Assembly (NCBI GenBank): GCA_018053145.1
Contig: JAGPMA010000002.1
Span: 39,125 to 103,124 of the forward strand
Length of the DNA stretch: 64,000 nucleotides
Reading direction: 5' to 3'
From: Oscillospiraceae bacterium
Lineage (GTDB): Bacteria; Bacillota; Clostridia; Oscillospirales; Oscillospiraceae
Each line of letters begins with the position of its first letter. Positions within the stretch are counted from its first letter, which is position 1. Positions 28,472-36,864 of the stretch are shown piece by piece. The position numbers were made by a program, and so were the translations under genes. The notes under the pieces were generated by a model. That model saw nothing but the letters and a program-made list of their open reading frames with translations, did no database searches and was not told the DNA's origin.

Positions 28472-28505
28472 AAAAAACGAAGCCGAAATTTCGGCTTCGT
28501 TTTTT
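28472..28505. terminator. Bidirectional terminator (perfect palindrome)
   Basis: A-run, ACGAAGCCGAAATTTCGGCTTCGT, T-run. It ends the ABC operon and the convergent monooxygenase-like gene. Confidence 0.9.
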
Positions 28506-28511
28506 ATATCA

Positions 28512-28799
28512 TTATTCTTCCTCGTACATTGAGAGCTTTGATCTAACTCCGTTTGCCTTGCATACAGGACGGAACTTCTGGAAAAGCTCAGTTTCGGAAT
28601 GCGCCTGAAGGTCATCGAAGGTTTCCCACTTTTCGATGAGCATCATACGCTTTGGATCGTCAACGCTGATGAAAAAATCATACATTATGTTTCCCTTATC
28701 AGCGCGAGAGCCTTCAACAAGACCCTCAGTGCATAGTATCTTATAAAAATCCTTCATTTCAGTCGTTTCGCTGGTGAAAAGACAGTTGCAGATAACCAT
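28512..28799 (-). CDS. Antibiotic-biosynthesis-monooxygenase (ABM) domain protein, YgiN-like
   Basis: 95 residues from ATG 28799, which sits eight bases after ACGGAGG; further upstream start codons lack a site. The ABM dimeric alpha-beta-barrel fold is suggested by ICNCLFTSE at the N-terminus, the central MLIEKWETFDDLQAHSET block and the C-terminal basic strand. Family members include quinol monooxygenases and heme-degrading enzymes, but many have no demonstrated activity; in an anaerobe an oxygenase role is doubtful. It stands alone between a terminator and the CoA-transferase block. Confidence 0.75.
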   Translation of the reverse strand: MVICNCLFTSETTEMKDFYKILCTEGLVEGSRADKGNIMYDFFISVDDPKRMMLIEKWETFDDLQAHSETELFQKFRPVCKANGVRSKLSMYEEE

Positions 28800-28936
28800 T
28801 GTCGAGTCCTCCGTAAATATAATTGCCTTTCGGCTTATGACAATTATGATATCACTTTTAGTTACCAAATGCAACGCAATTTGCCCCTTTTCCGCCTAGT
28901 TTTCTTTTTCACAATAACAAATTTAACAAATAGAAA

Positions 28937-28982
28937 CCGGCATGAGCAGCTCGTCCGAAAATCGGATGAGCGCCCATGCCGG
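28937..28982 (-). terminator. Hairpin after CoA-transferase 1
   Basis: CCGGCATG and GCTCGTCCGA pair with TCGGATGAGC and CATGCCGG (one small internal asymmetry). The minus-strand continuation TTTCTATTTGTT is moderately T-rich. Confidence 0.65.
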
Positions 28983-29026
28983 CAATGTCTCAGCGAGGCA
29001 TTAAGCCCACGTCGAGTAATATTATA

Positions 29027-30460
29027 TTAGGGCTTGGGGAAGTTGTACTCTCTGGTGGGAACAACCGTGTTGGGTTGTCTGGGAGGTGCGGGAGTATAGT
29101 CGTTCATATCGTAATCTCTGAAGTCCCACTCTTCAATAAGCGGGGTTGTGAGGATTTGATCCTTCAGCCACTGACGGAAATCAGGATGAGCAATCTTGAT
29201 AAGAGCTTTGATACGATCAACATAGCTCTTGAGGTAAACATCGGCAAGACCGTACTCGGAAACTACGAACATAACATAGTTTTTGAGCATGGAAACGATG
29301 GAGCCTTCCGGCAGCCAAGGAACGATGTTTGACTTTGTTTCACCACAACTGCTGTCAACATAGGTTGAGCGCAGGCAAATGAAACTTCTGCCGCCCTTTG
29401 CGCGCTGTGCACCATAAATGTATGCAAAGGAGCCGCCCATGCCGGTATAGGGCTTAAGTCCCTGAGCTTCGGAGCAGGCCTGACCGAGAAGGTCAACCAT
29501 GAAGGTTGCGTTGATAGCGACAATGTTCTCCTGCTCCATTGTGGAAAGCATTTCGATGCAGGTGGTTCTCGGATACAGTCTTACATCGTGCTGTGTGGTT
29601 GCAAGCCACTGGAAGCATTCCTCTGTGCAGGCGCCGGGGCTGGAGGCGCGGATTCTTGTAATCTTGCCGCTCTCGACCAGAGGCATCATGCTGTCGCAGA
29701 GAACCTCGGAGAAAACCTCGAAAGAACCGGGAAGCTTAGCAAGGTTCGCGAGAATCGCCTCGCCCAGTCCGCCGAAGCCGATCTGGACTTTATCGCCTTC
29801 TCTGATATACGGAAGGATGTAAGAAGCGACTATTTCGTCCATAGCTGTGGGCTGAGGAATGGGCAGCGCCATCATCTCGGTATCGTTTGAAATTATGTAG
29901 TCGAACTCGGTAATATGGATGAAGTTATCATCAAGTGGGCCGGGAGCAGGATAAACGCCGGTTGCGTCTATAAATCCGAATTTCTTGACAATACGCGGAT
30001 CAAGGTTTGTTGTGCTGTTTGTTGTAACACCGTAGCATCCAACATTGCAATAGCCGTTTGCATCCGGGGGGCAAATCTGCAGAGCAGAGGTGTTTACACC
30101 GTATTCCCACATACACCAGGTGTATGAGTCATATCCGGCGCCGAGCACTTCAACTGTGTGCTCATCAATTCCCATGCGGTCTACTGGAAGGTTGTAGATG
30201 TTGAGAAGACGGAAGTGCTCCTTGGTGTCGTGATCAAAAATCATGTTTGCCGGGTAGTTAAATACATTGTACCAGAAAGTTACGTCATGGTACTCTTCCT
30301 TGTGCTCATAGAGGTAATCAAGGAAAGCGTAAGGAATGTTTGTTGCCTGTCCCATGTAGATTACATCGCCGGGCTGGATAGCCTTTGCAGCCTCTTCGAT
30401 TGATACGAGATGCGATTTGTAGTATTCTTGCCAGTCAACGCTTAAGTCTTTCTTTGCCAT
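29027..30460 (-). CDS. Acetyl-CoA hydrolase/CoA-transferase family protein (CoA-transferase 1)
   Basis: 477 residues of the family containing 4-hydroxybutyrate and butyryl-CoA:acetate CoA-transferases. QIGFGGLGEAIL (about 222) is the CoA-binding glycine loop; VFSEVLCD (about 245) carries the Glu that aligns with the catalytic Glu that forms the thioester; GMGGSFAYIYGA and GGRSFICLRST (about 340-365) form the C-terminal signature. The SFAYIYGA segment replaces the usual QxDFxRGA, shared with the two paralogues below, so the trio is a distinct clade. It has its own promoter, GGAG-type start and terminator. Probable job: charging acids for the neighbouring dehydratases. The substrate is unknown. 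Confidence 0.82.
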   Translation of the reverse strand: MAKKDLSVDWQEYYKSHLVSIEEAAKAIQPGDVIYMGQATNIPYAFLDYLYEHKEEYHDVTFWYNVFNYPANMIFDHDTKEHFRLLNIYNLPVDRMGIDEHTVEVLGAGYDSYTWCMWEYGVNTSALQICPPDANGYCNVGCYGVTTNSTTNLDPRIVKKFGFIDATGVYPAPGPLDDNFIHITEFDYIISNDTEMMALPIPQPTAMDEIVASYILPYIREGDKVQIGFGGLGEAILANLAKLPGSFEVFSEVLCDSMMPLVESGKITRIRASSPGACTEECFQWLATTQHDVRLYPRTTCIEMLSTMEQENIVAINATFMVDLLGQACSEAQGLKPYTGMGGSFAYIYGAQRAKGGRSFICLRSTYVDSSCGETKSNIVPWLPEGSIVSMLKNYVMFVVSEYGLADVYLKSYVDRIKALIKIAHPDFRQWLKDQILTTPLIEEWDFRDYDMNDYTPAPPRQPNTVVPTREYNFPKP

Positions 30461-30532
30461 TTAAATAAACAACTCCTTCTCCAAAAATGTTTTCAAAGTT
30501 CTTCAACTTTTGTTCAACATACGAGTAGATTT

Positions 30533-30561
30533 ATTATACAACATATTGGAAATTTATGCAA
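30533..30561 (-). promoter_or_regulatory. Promoter of CoA-transferase 1
   Basis: Minus strand TTGCAT (30561-30556), a 17-base spacer and TATAAT (30538-30533), about 75 bases upstream of the gene. Confidence 0.6.
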
Positions 30562-30807
30562 GCAATAAAAAGGCTCAAGCGACGTCAAATGCGTGTTTTG
30601 GTCAATTACTATGAAATTATAAGAATATTTTGATATAATTATATAAAACTTAAGCTTCTATACATATATGCCTGAGCGCTTCGCAAATTGCTTGATAATA
30701 TCCATATTTGACAGCTTAATATTACAATAGTATTTTATAAATAATTAGCCTACATTATCAGTTTTTCCTAAAACCAATCATGTATTTACATGTTGGAAAA
30801 AATTTAA

Positions 30808-30835
30808 ATCCGAATAATATGAATATTATTCGGAT
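30808..30835. repeat. Isolated perfect inverted repeat
   Basis: ATCCGAATAATAT (30808-30820) and ATATTATTCGGAT (30823-30835), 13-base arms with a two-base centre. It lies about 250 bases upstream of the CoA-transferase 1 promoter; its form suits a regulator-binding site. Confidence 0.6.
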
Positions 30836-30856
30836 ATAATGCATATTTATGCAATT

Positions 30857-30907
30857 AAGCACTCCCAAACGTCCTCATCCAATAGGATTATTACGCAGGG
30901 AGTGCTT
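30857..30907 (-). terminator. Hairpin after CoA-transferase 2
   Basis: AAGCACTCCC and GGGAGTGCTT close a loop of about 31 bases that itself contains ATCC/GGAT. It begins 37 bases after the stop codon. Confidence 0.6.
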
Positions 30908-30943
30908 ATCATTAGTAATAATTAAATATTTTGCTGCTGAATG

Positions 30944-32299
30944 TTAATTGAACGGGTCATATCCTTCAAAATCGTCTTCCTTAATAAGCGGAGTTGTGCA
31001 AATCTTTTCCATCAATTCTTTTCTGAAATCAGGATGAGCAATTTTGATGATAGCCTTAATTCGGTCCTTCAAAGTCTTCATGAAGACATCTGCAACGCCG
31101 TATTCAGTAACGATATTCATGACATATACCTTCGTGGTAGTGACGATGCAGCCTTCGGGCAACCACGGATGGACATTGGAGTGGAGATTGCCATCGTGGT
31201 CGGTATATGTGGAGCGCAGGCAGGTGAAAGCTCTGCCGCCCTTTGAGCGGATTGCGCCGTAAAGGTATGCGAAGGAGCCGCCGGGCCCGCTGTATGGGTT
31301 GAGTCCCTGAGCTTCGGAGCAGCACTGACCGATAAGGTCAATCTGGAAGGTAGCGTTGATGGCAACGATGTTATCGTTCGGCATAATTCCGAGCGGATCG
31401 ATGCAAAGATTCTGTGGCAGGAAGCGGATTCTGCTGTCGGTAGCTGCCCACTCGAAAAATTCCTTTGAGCAAGCAGCAGGGCTTGAGCAGGTGATCTTTG
31501 TGAGGACGCCCTCTTTGCAGAGGTTCATCATGGATTCGCAGGCAACCTCGGAATAAACCTCAACGTGGCCGACATCGCGGAGGTTATTCAGAATTTCTTC
31601 GCCAAGCCCGCCGAAGCCAATCTGAACCTTATCGCCTTCCTTGAGGTAGGGCAGGATGTGATGAGCAATGTCCTTATCAAGCTCTGTCGGAGGAGATGCG
31701 GGGAATGAAACGAGATCTGTGGGGTTGTCAACGATGCAGTCAAGCTCGGAGACGTGTATGTAGTGTGTTTCATGAGGTCCGGGAACAGGATATTGGCCAG
31801 TCGGATCTATAAAACCGATTTTCTTTTTGATGCGCGGATCCTGAGTAACGGGTCCGTGTGTGCATACCTGATATGCGCCGACATTGCACCAGCCGTCTTC
31901 ATCGGGAGGACAAAGCTGAATTGCAGCGATGCTTGCATTGTAGGCAAAAGGTCCCATCGGGAACAGGTCATAACACATACCGCCGCAGTCGATGTTGTTC
32001 ATGCCAATCGCGACTCTCTCGAGGGGGAGGTTGAAGGCACTGAACATTTTAAAGTGTTTTTTTGCGTCAGGATTGAACACGATATCGGTGGGCATGTTCA
32101 TTGCGTTGTAAACAAGAGTTACGTTGTGATATTCTTCACAGTGCTCATTGAGAAAATCAAGGAACGCATACGGTGTGCAAGCCGCGTTGCTTAGCCAAAC
32201 CGTTTCGCCGTCCTTAATAAGGGCAGCAGCATCCGCCATTGTGCCGTGATGCTCCTCATAGTATTTTTTCCAGTCGATGCTTAAATTCTTCTCTGCCAT
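30944..32299 (-). CDS. Acetyl-CoA hydrolase/CoA-transferase family protein (CoA-transferase 2)
   Basis: 451 residues, closely related to the flanking paralogues along the whole length. QIGFGGLGEEIL near 220, catalytic-type Glu in VYSEVACE near 243, GPGGSFAYLYGA near 335 and GGRAFTCLRST near 355. The N-terminal WKKYYEEHHGTM and the C-terminal IKIAHPDFRKEL are also shared with the paralogues. Compared with CoA-transferases 1 and 3 it lacks a short C-terminal tail. It is a separate transcription unit with its own promoter and terminator. Differences in the central region (about 95-190) may set acyl specificity; that is inference. Confidence 0.82.
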   Translation of the reverse strand: MAEKNLSIDWKKYYEEHHGTMADAAALIKDGETVWLSNAACTPYAFLDFLNEHCEEYHNVTLVYNAMNMPTDIVFNPDAKKHFKMFSAFNLPLERVAIGMNNIDCGGMCYDLFPMGPFAYNASIAAIQLCPPDEDGWCNVGAYQVCTHGPVTQDPRIKKKIGFIDPTGQYPVPGPHETHYIHVSELDCIVDNPTDLVSFPASPPTELDKDIAHHILPYLKEGDKVQIGFGGLGEEILNNLRDVGHVEVYSEVACESMMNLCKEGVLTKITCSSPAACSKEFFEWAATDSRIRFLPQNLCIDPLGIMPNDNIVAINATFQIDLIGQCCSEAQGLNPYSGPGGSFAYLYGAIRSKGGRAFTCLRSTYTDHDGNLHSNVHPWLPEGCIVTTTKVYVMNIVTEYGVADVFMKTLKDRIKAIIKIAHPDFRKELMEKICTTPLIKEDDFEGYDPFN

Positions 32300-32374
32300 A
32301 GTAGAATTACTCCCTTACCGAAAAATTATTTATACCGTATGCATTAAAAAATTACCAAACGCACCAGTAGAATA

Positions 32375-32403
32375 ATTTTACATCAGGCAAAAATAAATTG
32401 CAA
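32375..32403 (-). promoter_or_regulatory. Promoter of CoA-transferase 2
   Basis: Minus strand TTGCAA (32403-32398), a 17-base spacer and TAAAAT (32380-32375); about 75 bases upstream, the same geometry as CoA-transferase 1. Confidence 0.55.
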
Positions 32404-32534
32404 CGAATTTGAGGTGTTTAAAAAGCCAGACTTTATGCAAAAAATTGTACAATTTGTATTATGTATTCATATCTATTAAGTAATGATTCGTTAATCAAGA
32501 CCTGAGCATCCAGACATTCGCTCACGGATGCACA

Positions 32535-32563
32535 AAAACCGCGCAGTATTTCTGCACGGTTTT
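32535..32563 (-). terminator. Terminator after CoA-transferase 3
   Basis: AAAACCG-GCAG pairs with CTGC-CGGTTTT with one mismatch, followed on the minus strand by TTTTTG. Confidence 0.75.
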
Positions 32564-32596
32564 GCTTAGTTCGTGGACAAGTGCTTTAGAGGCGAA

Positions 32597-34006
32597 TCAG
32601 ATGAATATTCTCTTGAAATCGGGGTTACCGAGAACCTTTTGGTCATTAACCGGATTATAGTCGCTGAGATTCTCAAAGTCTTCCTCTTCAATGAGCGGAG
32701 TAGTGCAAATCTTCTCTTTGAGTTCCGCTCTAAAATCTGAATTCGCAATTTGTATAAGAGACTTAATGCGGTCCTTTAAGGTTTTGAGAAACACATCGGC
32801 TATTCCGTGCTCTGTTACAACAAACATTACAAAGTTTTTCGGAGTTGTCACAATGGAGCCTTCGGGCAGCCACGGTACAATGTTAGAATGGGTAACTCCG
32901 TCGTGGTCAAGATAGGTGGAACGCAGACATAAGAAGCTCCGTCCGTTTTTGGCTCTGGTCGCACCATAAAGATATGCAAAGGAGCCGCCTGTTCCGCTAT
33001 ATGGTTTCAATCCCTGAGCCTCGGAGCATGCTTGACCGATAAGGTCTATCATAAAGGTTGCGTTTATGGCAACAATATTTTCCTGCGGAATAACGCCCAG
33101 CGGATCGACACAATTGTAGATTGGCAGAAAATTAGCTCTAGTATCATCACGAATAAAATCGAAAAACCGCTGAGAGCAGGCGGCGGGGCTAGTAGCGGTT
33201 ATCTTTGTAAGAACTCCTTCTTCGCAAAGGCCTGCCATGTTATCACAGGCGACCTCGGAATAGATTTCAAAATTACCGATGCTTTTTAGATTTGCAAGAA
33301 TCTCTTCGCCAAGTCCGCCAAACCCAATTTGTACCTTGTCTCCCGAATGAATATACGGAAGTATATAGGAAGCAATCTTCTTATCATATTCAGAGGGAGG
33401 CATTGCTGGTATTGCATTGAATTCTGTATCGTTCTCGCAAACGTAATCAAACTCGGTTATGTGGATGCAAGTATTCTTTTTTTCGCCTTTCACAGGAAAT
33501 TGACCTGTTCTGTCAATGAAAGCGATTTTCTTTGTAATTAGAGGATTGTTACAAATTATATCATTTGTGGACTGCCCATATGCCCCAACATTGCACCAGC
33601 CATCCGTATCCGGAGGGCAAACCTGAATCGCCAACGCATTGCATCCATAGACAAAGGGCCCCATGTGAAGCTGGTCATAATTGCAACCAGCAGACTCGGC
33701 AATGCCCATTTCTATTGACATTCGTTCAAGAGGTAAATTAAAGAAGCTAACGTTACGGAAATGCTTTTTTGTCTCCGGGTCGAAAAGCATGTTGAAGGGC
33801 ACATTTGCACAATTGTGTATTAAGAAGATATCGTGATAGTCGTACTCAGGCTCGCTCATGTGCGCATGCATCTCATCGAGCATTGCATAAGGAATCTGAG
33901 TTGCCTGTCCCAGCCAAACTCTGTCGCCGGGCTTTATGGCACGAGCTGTTTCGTTCATTGTAATAAGGTGGTCTTCGTAGTACTTCTTCCAATCTGCCAT
34001 TATCAT
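32597..34006 (-). CDS. Acetyl-CoA hydrolase/CoA-transferase family protein (CoA-transferase 3)
   Basis: 469 residues starting MIMADWKKYY, with ATG seven bases after AAAGGAG. QIGFGGLGEEIL near 232, IYSEVACDN near 255 (putative catalytic Glu), GTGGSFAYLYGA near 348 and GGRS-like NGRSFLCLRST near 365 define the family. It is the third copy of the tandem array and the one nearest to the dehydratase operon, from which a strong terminator separates it. The promoter is not clear; weak -10-like TAAACT lies near 34115. As for its paralogues, the acid substrate is unknown. Confidence 0.82.
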   Translation of the reverse strand: MIMADWKKYYEDHLITMNETARAIKPGDRVWLGQATQIPYAMLDEMHAHMSEPEYDYHDIFLIHNCANVPFNMLFDPETKKHFRNVSFFNLPLERMSIEMGIAESAGCNYDQLHMGPFVYGCNALAIQVCPPDTDGWCNVGAYGQSTNDIICNNPLITKKIAFIDRTGQFPVKGEKKNTCIHITEFDYVCENDTEFNAIPAMPPSEYDKKIASYILPYIHSGDKVQIGFGGLGEEILANLKSIGNFEIYSEVACDNMAGLCEEGVLTKITATSPAACSQRFFDFIRDDTRANFLPIYNCVDPLGVIPQENIVAINATFMIDLIGQACSEAQGLKPYSGTGGSFAYLYGATRAKNGRSFLCLRSTYLDHDGVTHSNIVPWLPEGSIVTTPKNFVMFVVTEHGIADVFLKTLKDRIKSLIQIANSDFRAELKEKICTTPLIEEEDFENLSDYNPVNDQKVLGNPDFKRIFI

Positions 34007-34183
34007 TTCTAATCTCCTTTGTTATACCTTTCTTTGCAATATTGCTAATCCTGTCGCACTTCGCGCCATTATTGCTATCAATCCTTCGACTTATCTTCAG
34101 CCCACAGTGACACAAGTTTACACTAAATACCAGCAAAAATAAAGGTGTTTGTTAATTTATTAATAATGTGACAAATTTAAAAA

Positions 34184-34245
34184 GAAGCCGACCCGCACTT
34201 TCGTGTTTTATGCCAGTGCATGGGCACACGGTGCGAATCGGCTTC
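34184..34245 (-). terminator. Terminator of the activator/dehydratase A operon
   Basis: GAAGCCGA-CGCAC and GTGCG-TCGGCTTC form a long hairpin, followed on the minus strand by CTTTTTAAATTTG, 26 bases after the CsoR-like stop. Confidence 0.8.
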
Positions 34246-34270
34246 ATATTTTCCTAATTAATTCAGGCCC

Positions 34271-34636
34271 TTATTTCATGAACTGCTCAATAGCCTTGTT
34301 CAAATCAACTAGTTTTTGTTTATCGTCATTAGCTACAGCTTCGGTAATACACTCAGTAATATGGTCCTGTAAAAGAACCTTTCCTGCATTATTTATCGCG
34401 GATCTAACAGCAGCCAGTTGAACAAGAACCTCGGCACAATCCCTGTCGGTATCTATCATTCGGATAACAGATTCCAAATGCCCGTTTGCTTTTGAAAGGC
34501 GGTCATGTACCGCCTTTTTATTGGTATGCACATGAGGGTGCGCACTCCCGTGCTCATGCTCATGCTCGTGACTATGTGCAGTCCCATCAGCATGGACATG
34601 ATATCCCTGTTCGTCATACTCGGTTACATCATGCAT
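34271..34636 (-). CDS. His-rich CsoR/RcnR-family metal-sensing repressor (InrS-like ligand set)
   Basis: 121 residues. Residues 1-40 are a His-rich tail with eleven His in the first 37. A DUF156 all-helical domain follows. Candidate ligands are His35, Cys67, His92 and Cys96. The spacings 32, 25 and 4 are those of the RcnR/InrS/CsoR metal site, and the H-C-H-C combination matches the nickel sensor InrS; Cu-sensing CsoR shares C-H-C. His35 lies in the His-rich tract, so its match may be fortuitous. It is the last gene of the operon, 24 bases after the CooC-like gene. It may sense nickel or copper and regulate this operon; the target operator was not found. Confidence 0.85.
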   Translation of the reverse strand: MHDVTEYDEQGYHVHADGTAHSHEHEHEHGSAHPHVHTNKKAVHDRLSKANGHLESVIRMIDTDRDCAEVLVQLAAVRSAINNAGKVLLQDHITECITEAVANDDKQKLVDLNKAIEQFMK

Positions 34637-34660
34637 AGCGGGTCACTCCTTTTACAGAAA

Positions 34661-35422
34661 TTAATACTCGGGAATAATTTTCTTTAGGATTGCAATAACA
34701 GCCTGCGGGCAAGCGCTGTCAAGGGGAAGCTCAAACAATGAGGTGTTCTCGCGGTCATACTTGTTAACATCAGCATCTTCGGGCAGTTCGCCAAACACTT
34801 CAAGTCCGACCTTTTTTAGAAGCTCTTCCTTAGGCTGATCGTTGCGGACACGATTTAGCACAAGGCCTGTCATCTTAACATCGATGTTGTTTTCACCGGC
34901 ATTAGCAACAGAAATAATTCCGGCCGCTGTCTGAAGGCTTCTGGCGGACATATCCGCCATAACGAGCAGACAATCAACGCTCTTAACAACGCGGCGGTTA
35001 AGCTGCTCGGGGCCTGCCTCGCCATCGATTACAACATAATCATAATCACCCGCGAGAGTATCAATTCCGAAACGCAGCAGCTCGTTGCAGGCGCAGAAGC
35101 AACCCGGCTCTTCCGGGCGCCCCATTGTCAACAGGTCAAAACCCTTGCCGTGAGCAAGAATGCTGCGCATTAGGTCTTTTGTCGGACCGTTGTTGAGCTG
35201 ATCTCTGGCCTGACGCATACCGACAAGCTCGGCGCGAAGATTACTGACGGTCTTATCAACCTTCAAACCGGTTGTATAGCACAGGCTCATTGCCGAGTCA
35301 GCATCAATTGCAAGCACTCTTCCGGGAAAACGGTCTGCAAGTAAACGGATAAGAAGAGTCGAAACAACAGTTTTTCCTGTTCCGCCTTTTCCTGTAACGG
35401 CAATAGATTTAATTTTTTCCAT
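34661..35422 (-). CDS. CooC/MinD-type P-loop ATPase, metallocenter maturation-like
   Basis: 253 residues from ATG 35422, six bases after GAGGGA; a longer in-frame ORF upstream is antisense to nothing known and has no site. Deviant Walker A GKGGTGKT (11-18, signature Lys11), switch region DADSA near 40, YDYVVIDGEAGPE near 130, and a CxCxC motif at Cys108, Cys110 and Cys112. CooC proteins, which insert nickel into CO dehydrogenase, bind metal through a CxC at almost the same position. No CODH is in the window. It sits between dehydratase pair A and a metal sensor, so it may mature or supply metal to an enzyme of this operon; this is inference. Confidence 0.82.
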   Translation of the reverse strand: MEKIKSIAVTGKGGTGKTVVSTLLIRLLADRFPGRVLAIDADSAMSLCYTTGLKVDKTVSNLRAELVGMRQARDQLNNGPTKDLMRSILAHGKGFDLLTMGRPEEPGCFCACNELLRFGIDTLAGDYDYVVIDGEAGPEQLNRRVVKSVDCLLVMADMSARSLQTAAGIISVANAGENNIDVKMTGLVLNRVRNDQPKEELLKKVGLEVFGELPEDADVNKYDRENTSLFELPLDSACPQAVIAILKKIIPEY

Positions 35423-35468
35423 ATCATGTCCCTCGCTTTCCAATATGAATAATATGAATAGCTTTTGA

Positions 35469-35501
35469 CCACGACCGTAGTTTTTTATGCTACGGTCGTG
35501 G
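35469..35501 (-). other. Intercistronic hairpin between pair A and the CooC-like gene
   Basis: CCACGACCGTAG and CTACGGTCGTGG, a perfect 12-base stem with a nine-base loop, and almost no T tract. More likely an mRNA-processing or partial attenuation element than a terminator. Confidence 0.6.
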
Positions 35502-35519
35502 ACAATATTCAGTAAATGC

Positions 35520-36845
35520 TTATTTGGTAAAGTTCTTTGCGCCGACAACGGATTCCATGTACTCGCCAATTTGAGCACGGAGCTCATCGTTGGATTTGTA
35601 ACGAGGATCAATAGCGTCGACATCGACGTACAGGGTGGGGATACCGTACTTTTCCTGAATGTAGTCTGTTACTATCTTTCCGGAAGCCCAAGTGTGCTTG
35701 CAGCCGACATGGCCCATGAAGATGGATACGTTAACCTTGAAATCGTCATACATCTTATCGATGGTCTTCAGCCAGTACTCAGTCGGGCCAGTTGCACCGT
35801 GGATCATCGGAACGAGAAGCATAGACTCAGCAAGCTGAAGCTTAACGTGCTCCCAGTTGTCAAGATCGTCGAAGATAAGACCATCTTGATAGCCGAAACC
35901 ATCCATAACGGTGATTGCGCCGTAGGTCTTTTCCATCCAGTCCATTATGCCGGTGTTGGACCACATCATGTTCTGCATTAGGCATACGCGATAGGGCTGC
36001 TCGCCATCTGGGCATCTTGTTGCTGTCATACCCATATCGGTGAGCATGTTGCCCATCTCGAGCTGAGTCTGGAGCATTGAAGTAACCTCGGGAGTACCTG
36101 CCAGAGGAGCGATGATTTCGTTAAGAACAAGCATACGTCCGGGCAGTACGCAAGGAGTCTTTTTACGAAGATCGCCAAGCTCTGCGAGGATTGCGTAAGC
36201 CTTGTTGGATTCTTCGGTGATTTCTTTAAACTTCTCGTAACGAGCAGCATCCCACTTCATTCCGGTCAACTCTTCCATGAAGGGAACAAAAGCTTCAATC
36301 TGCTGTGCAAGATACTCATAGCCCTTCTGGTCATGACGGAAGGGGCAGTCAAAGGTAAAGCACGGGCAATCGAACAGACGCTCCATCATGGGGTATGCTA
36401 TACGAGCGGAGTCGCAGGGAACGGTTGCGTGTACGAATGCATCAATCTTAACGCCGAACTCGCCCTTGAGTGCGCAGCCAAGCTGTGCCTTGTCGATAGC
36501 GCACATGCTGGTGGGAGCATACTTCTCTGTCTCGTCGATGTAGCGGCTGCAAAGGTCTTCCATTGAAGCGATACGGGTGGGGATGGTATCAAGGAAGAAG
36601 GGAACACAATCAAATGCGCGCATAATGGTTACGGGAACAGGTCCGCCGAAGGCAATAAGCTTTTTGCCGGCTGCCTTTGCGTCACGGATTTCTTCCCAAG
36701 TGAACTTCTGGATATCAACTGTCCACATTACTTCGGGCATGCCCTTGGAGAGCATGTGCTGATAAATGCTGTCAACCTGGTTGCAGGTCAAATCTATCAT
36801 GTTAACCGGCTGGGTGGGATCAAAGTTCTGCTTTACTTCTGCCAT
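35520..36845 (-). CDS. 2-hydroxyacyl-CoA dehydratase/benzoyl-CoA reductase family, alpha-type subunit A
   Basis: 441 residues. Cys80 (AFDC), Cys115 (SMCAIDK), Cys144 (VPCDSAR) and Cys382 (GHVGCKHTW) are the Cys conserved in all four alpha copies here; three of them should bind a [4Fe-4S] cluster. The C-terminal TLYVDVDAID-RYKS block is the family's end motif. It forms the heterodimer with the beta gene 19 bases upstream. It is in the only operon that also encodes activators and ferredoxin. The family either removes water from 2-hydroxyacyl-CoA through a ketyl radical or reduces aromatic acyl-CoA; sequence reading alone cannot separate these. It has its own GGAGG site, unlike copies B-D. Confidence 0.85.
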   Translation of the reverse strand: MAEVKQNFDPTQPVNMIDLTCNQVDSIYQHMLSKGMPEVMWTVDIQKFTWEEIRDAKAAGKKLIAFGGPVPVTIMRAFDCVPFFLDTIPTRIASMEDLCSRYIDETEKYAPTSMCAIDKAQLGCALKGEFGVKIDAFVHATVPCDSARIAYPMMERLFDCPCFTFDCPFRHDQKGYEYLAQQIEAFVPFMEELTGMKWDAARYEKFKEITEESNKAYAILAELGDLRKKTPCVLPGRMLVLNEIIAPLAGTPEVTSMLQTQLEMGNMLTDMGMTATRCPDGEQPYRVCLMQNMMWSNTGIMDWMEKTYGAITVMDGFGYQDGLIFDDLDNWEHVKLQLAESMLLVPMIHGATGPTEYWLKTIDKMYDDFKVNVSIFMGHVGCKHTWASGKIVTDYIQEKYGIPTLYVDVDAIDPRYKSNDELRAQIGEYMESVVGAKNFTK

Positions 36846-36864
36846 TGTATTATCCTCCTTCTTC

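Larger units (their letters stand above)
30461..30943. other. Intergenic region between CoA-transferases 2 and 1
   Basis: 483 AT-rich bases holding, from right to left, the CoA-transferase 2 terminator, an isolated palindrome (30808-30835) and the CoA-transferase 1 promoter. No coding potential was seen. Confidence 0.6.
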
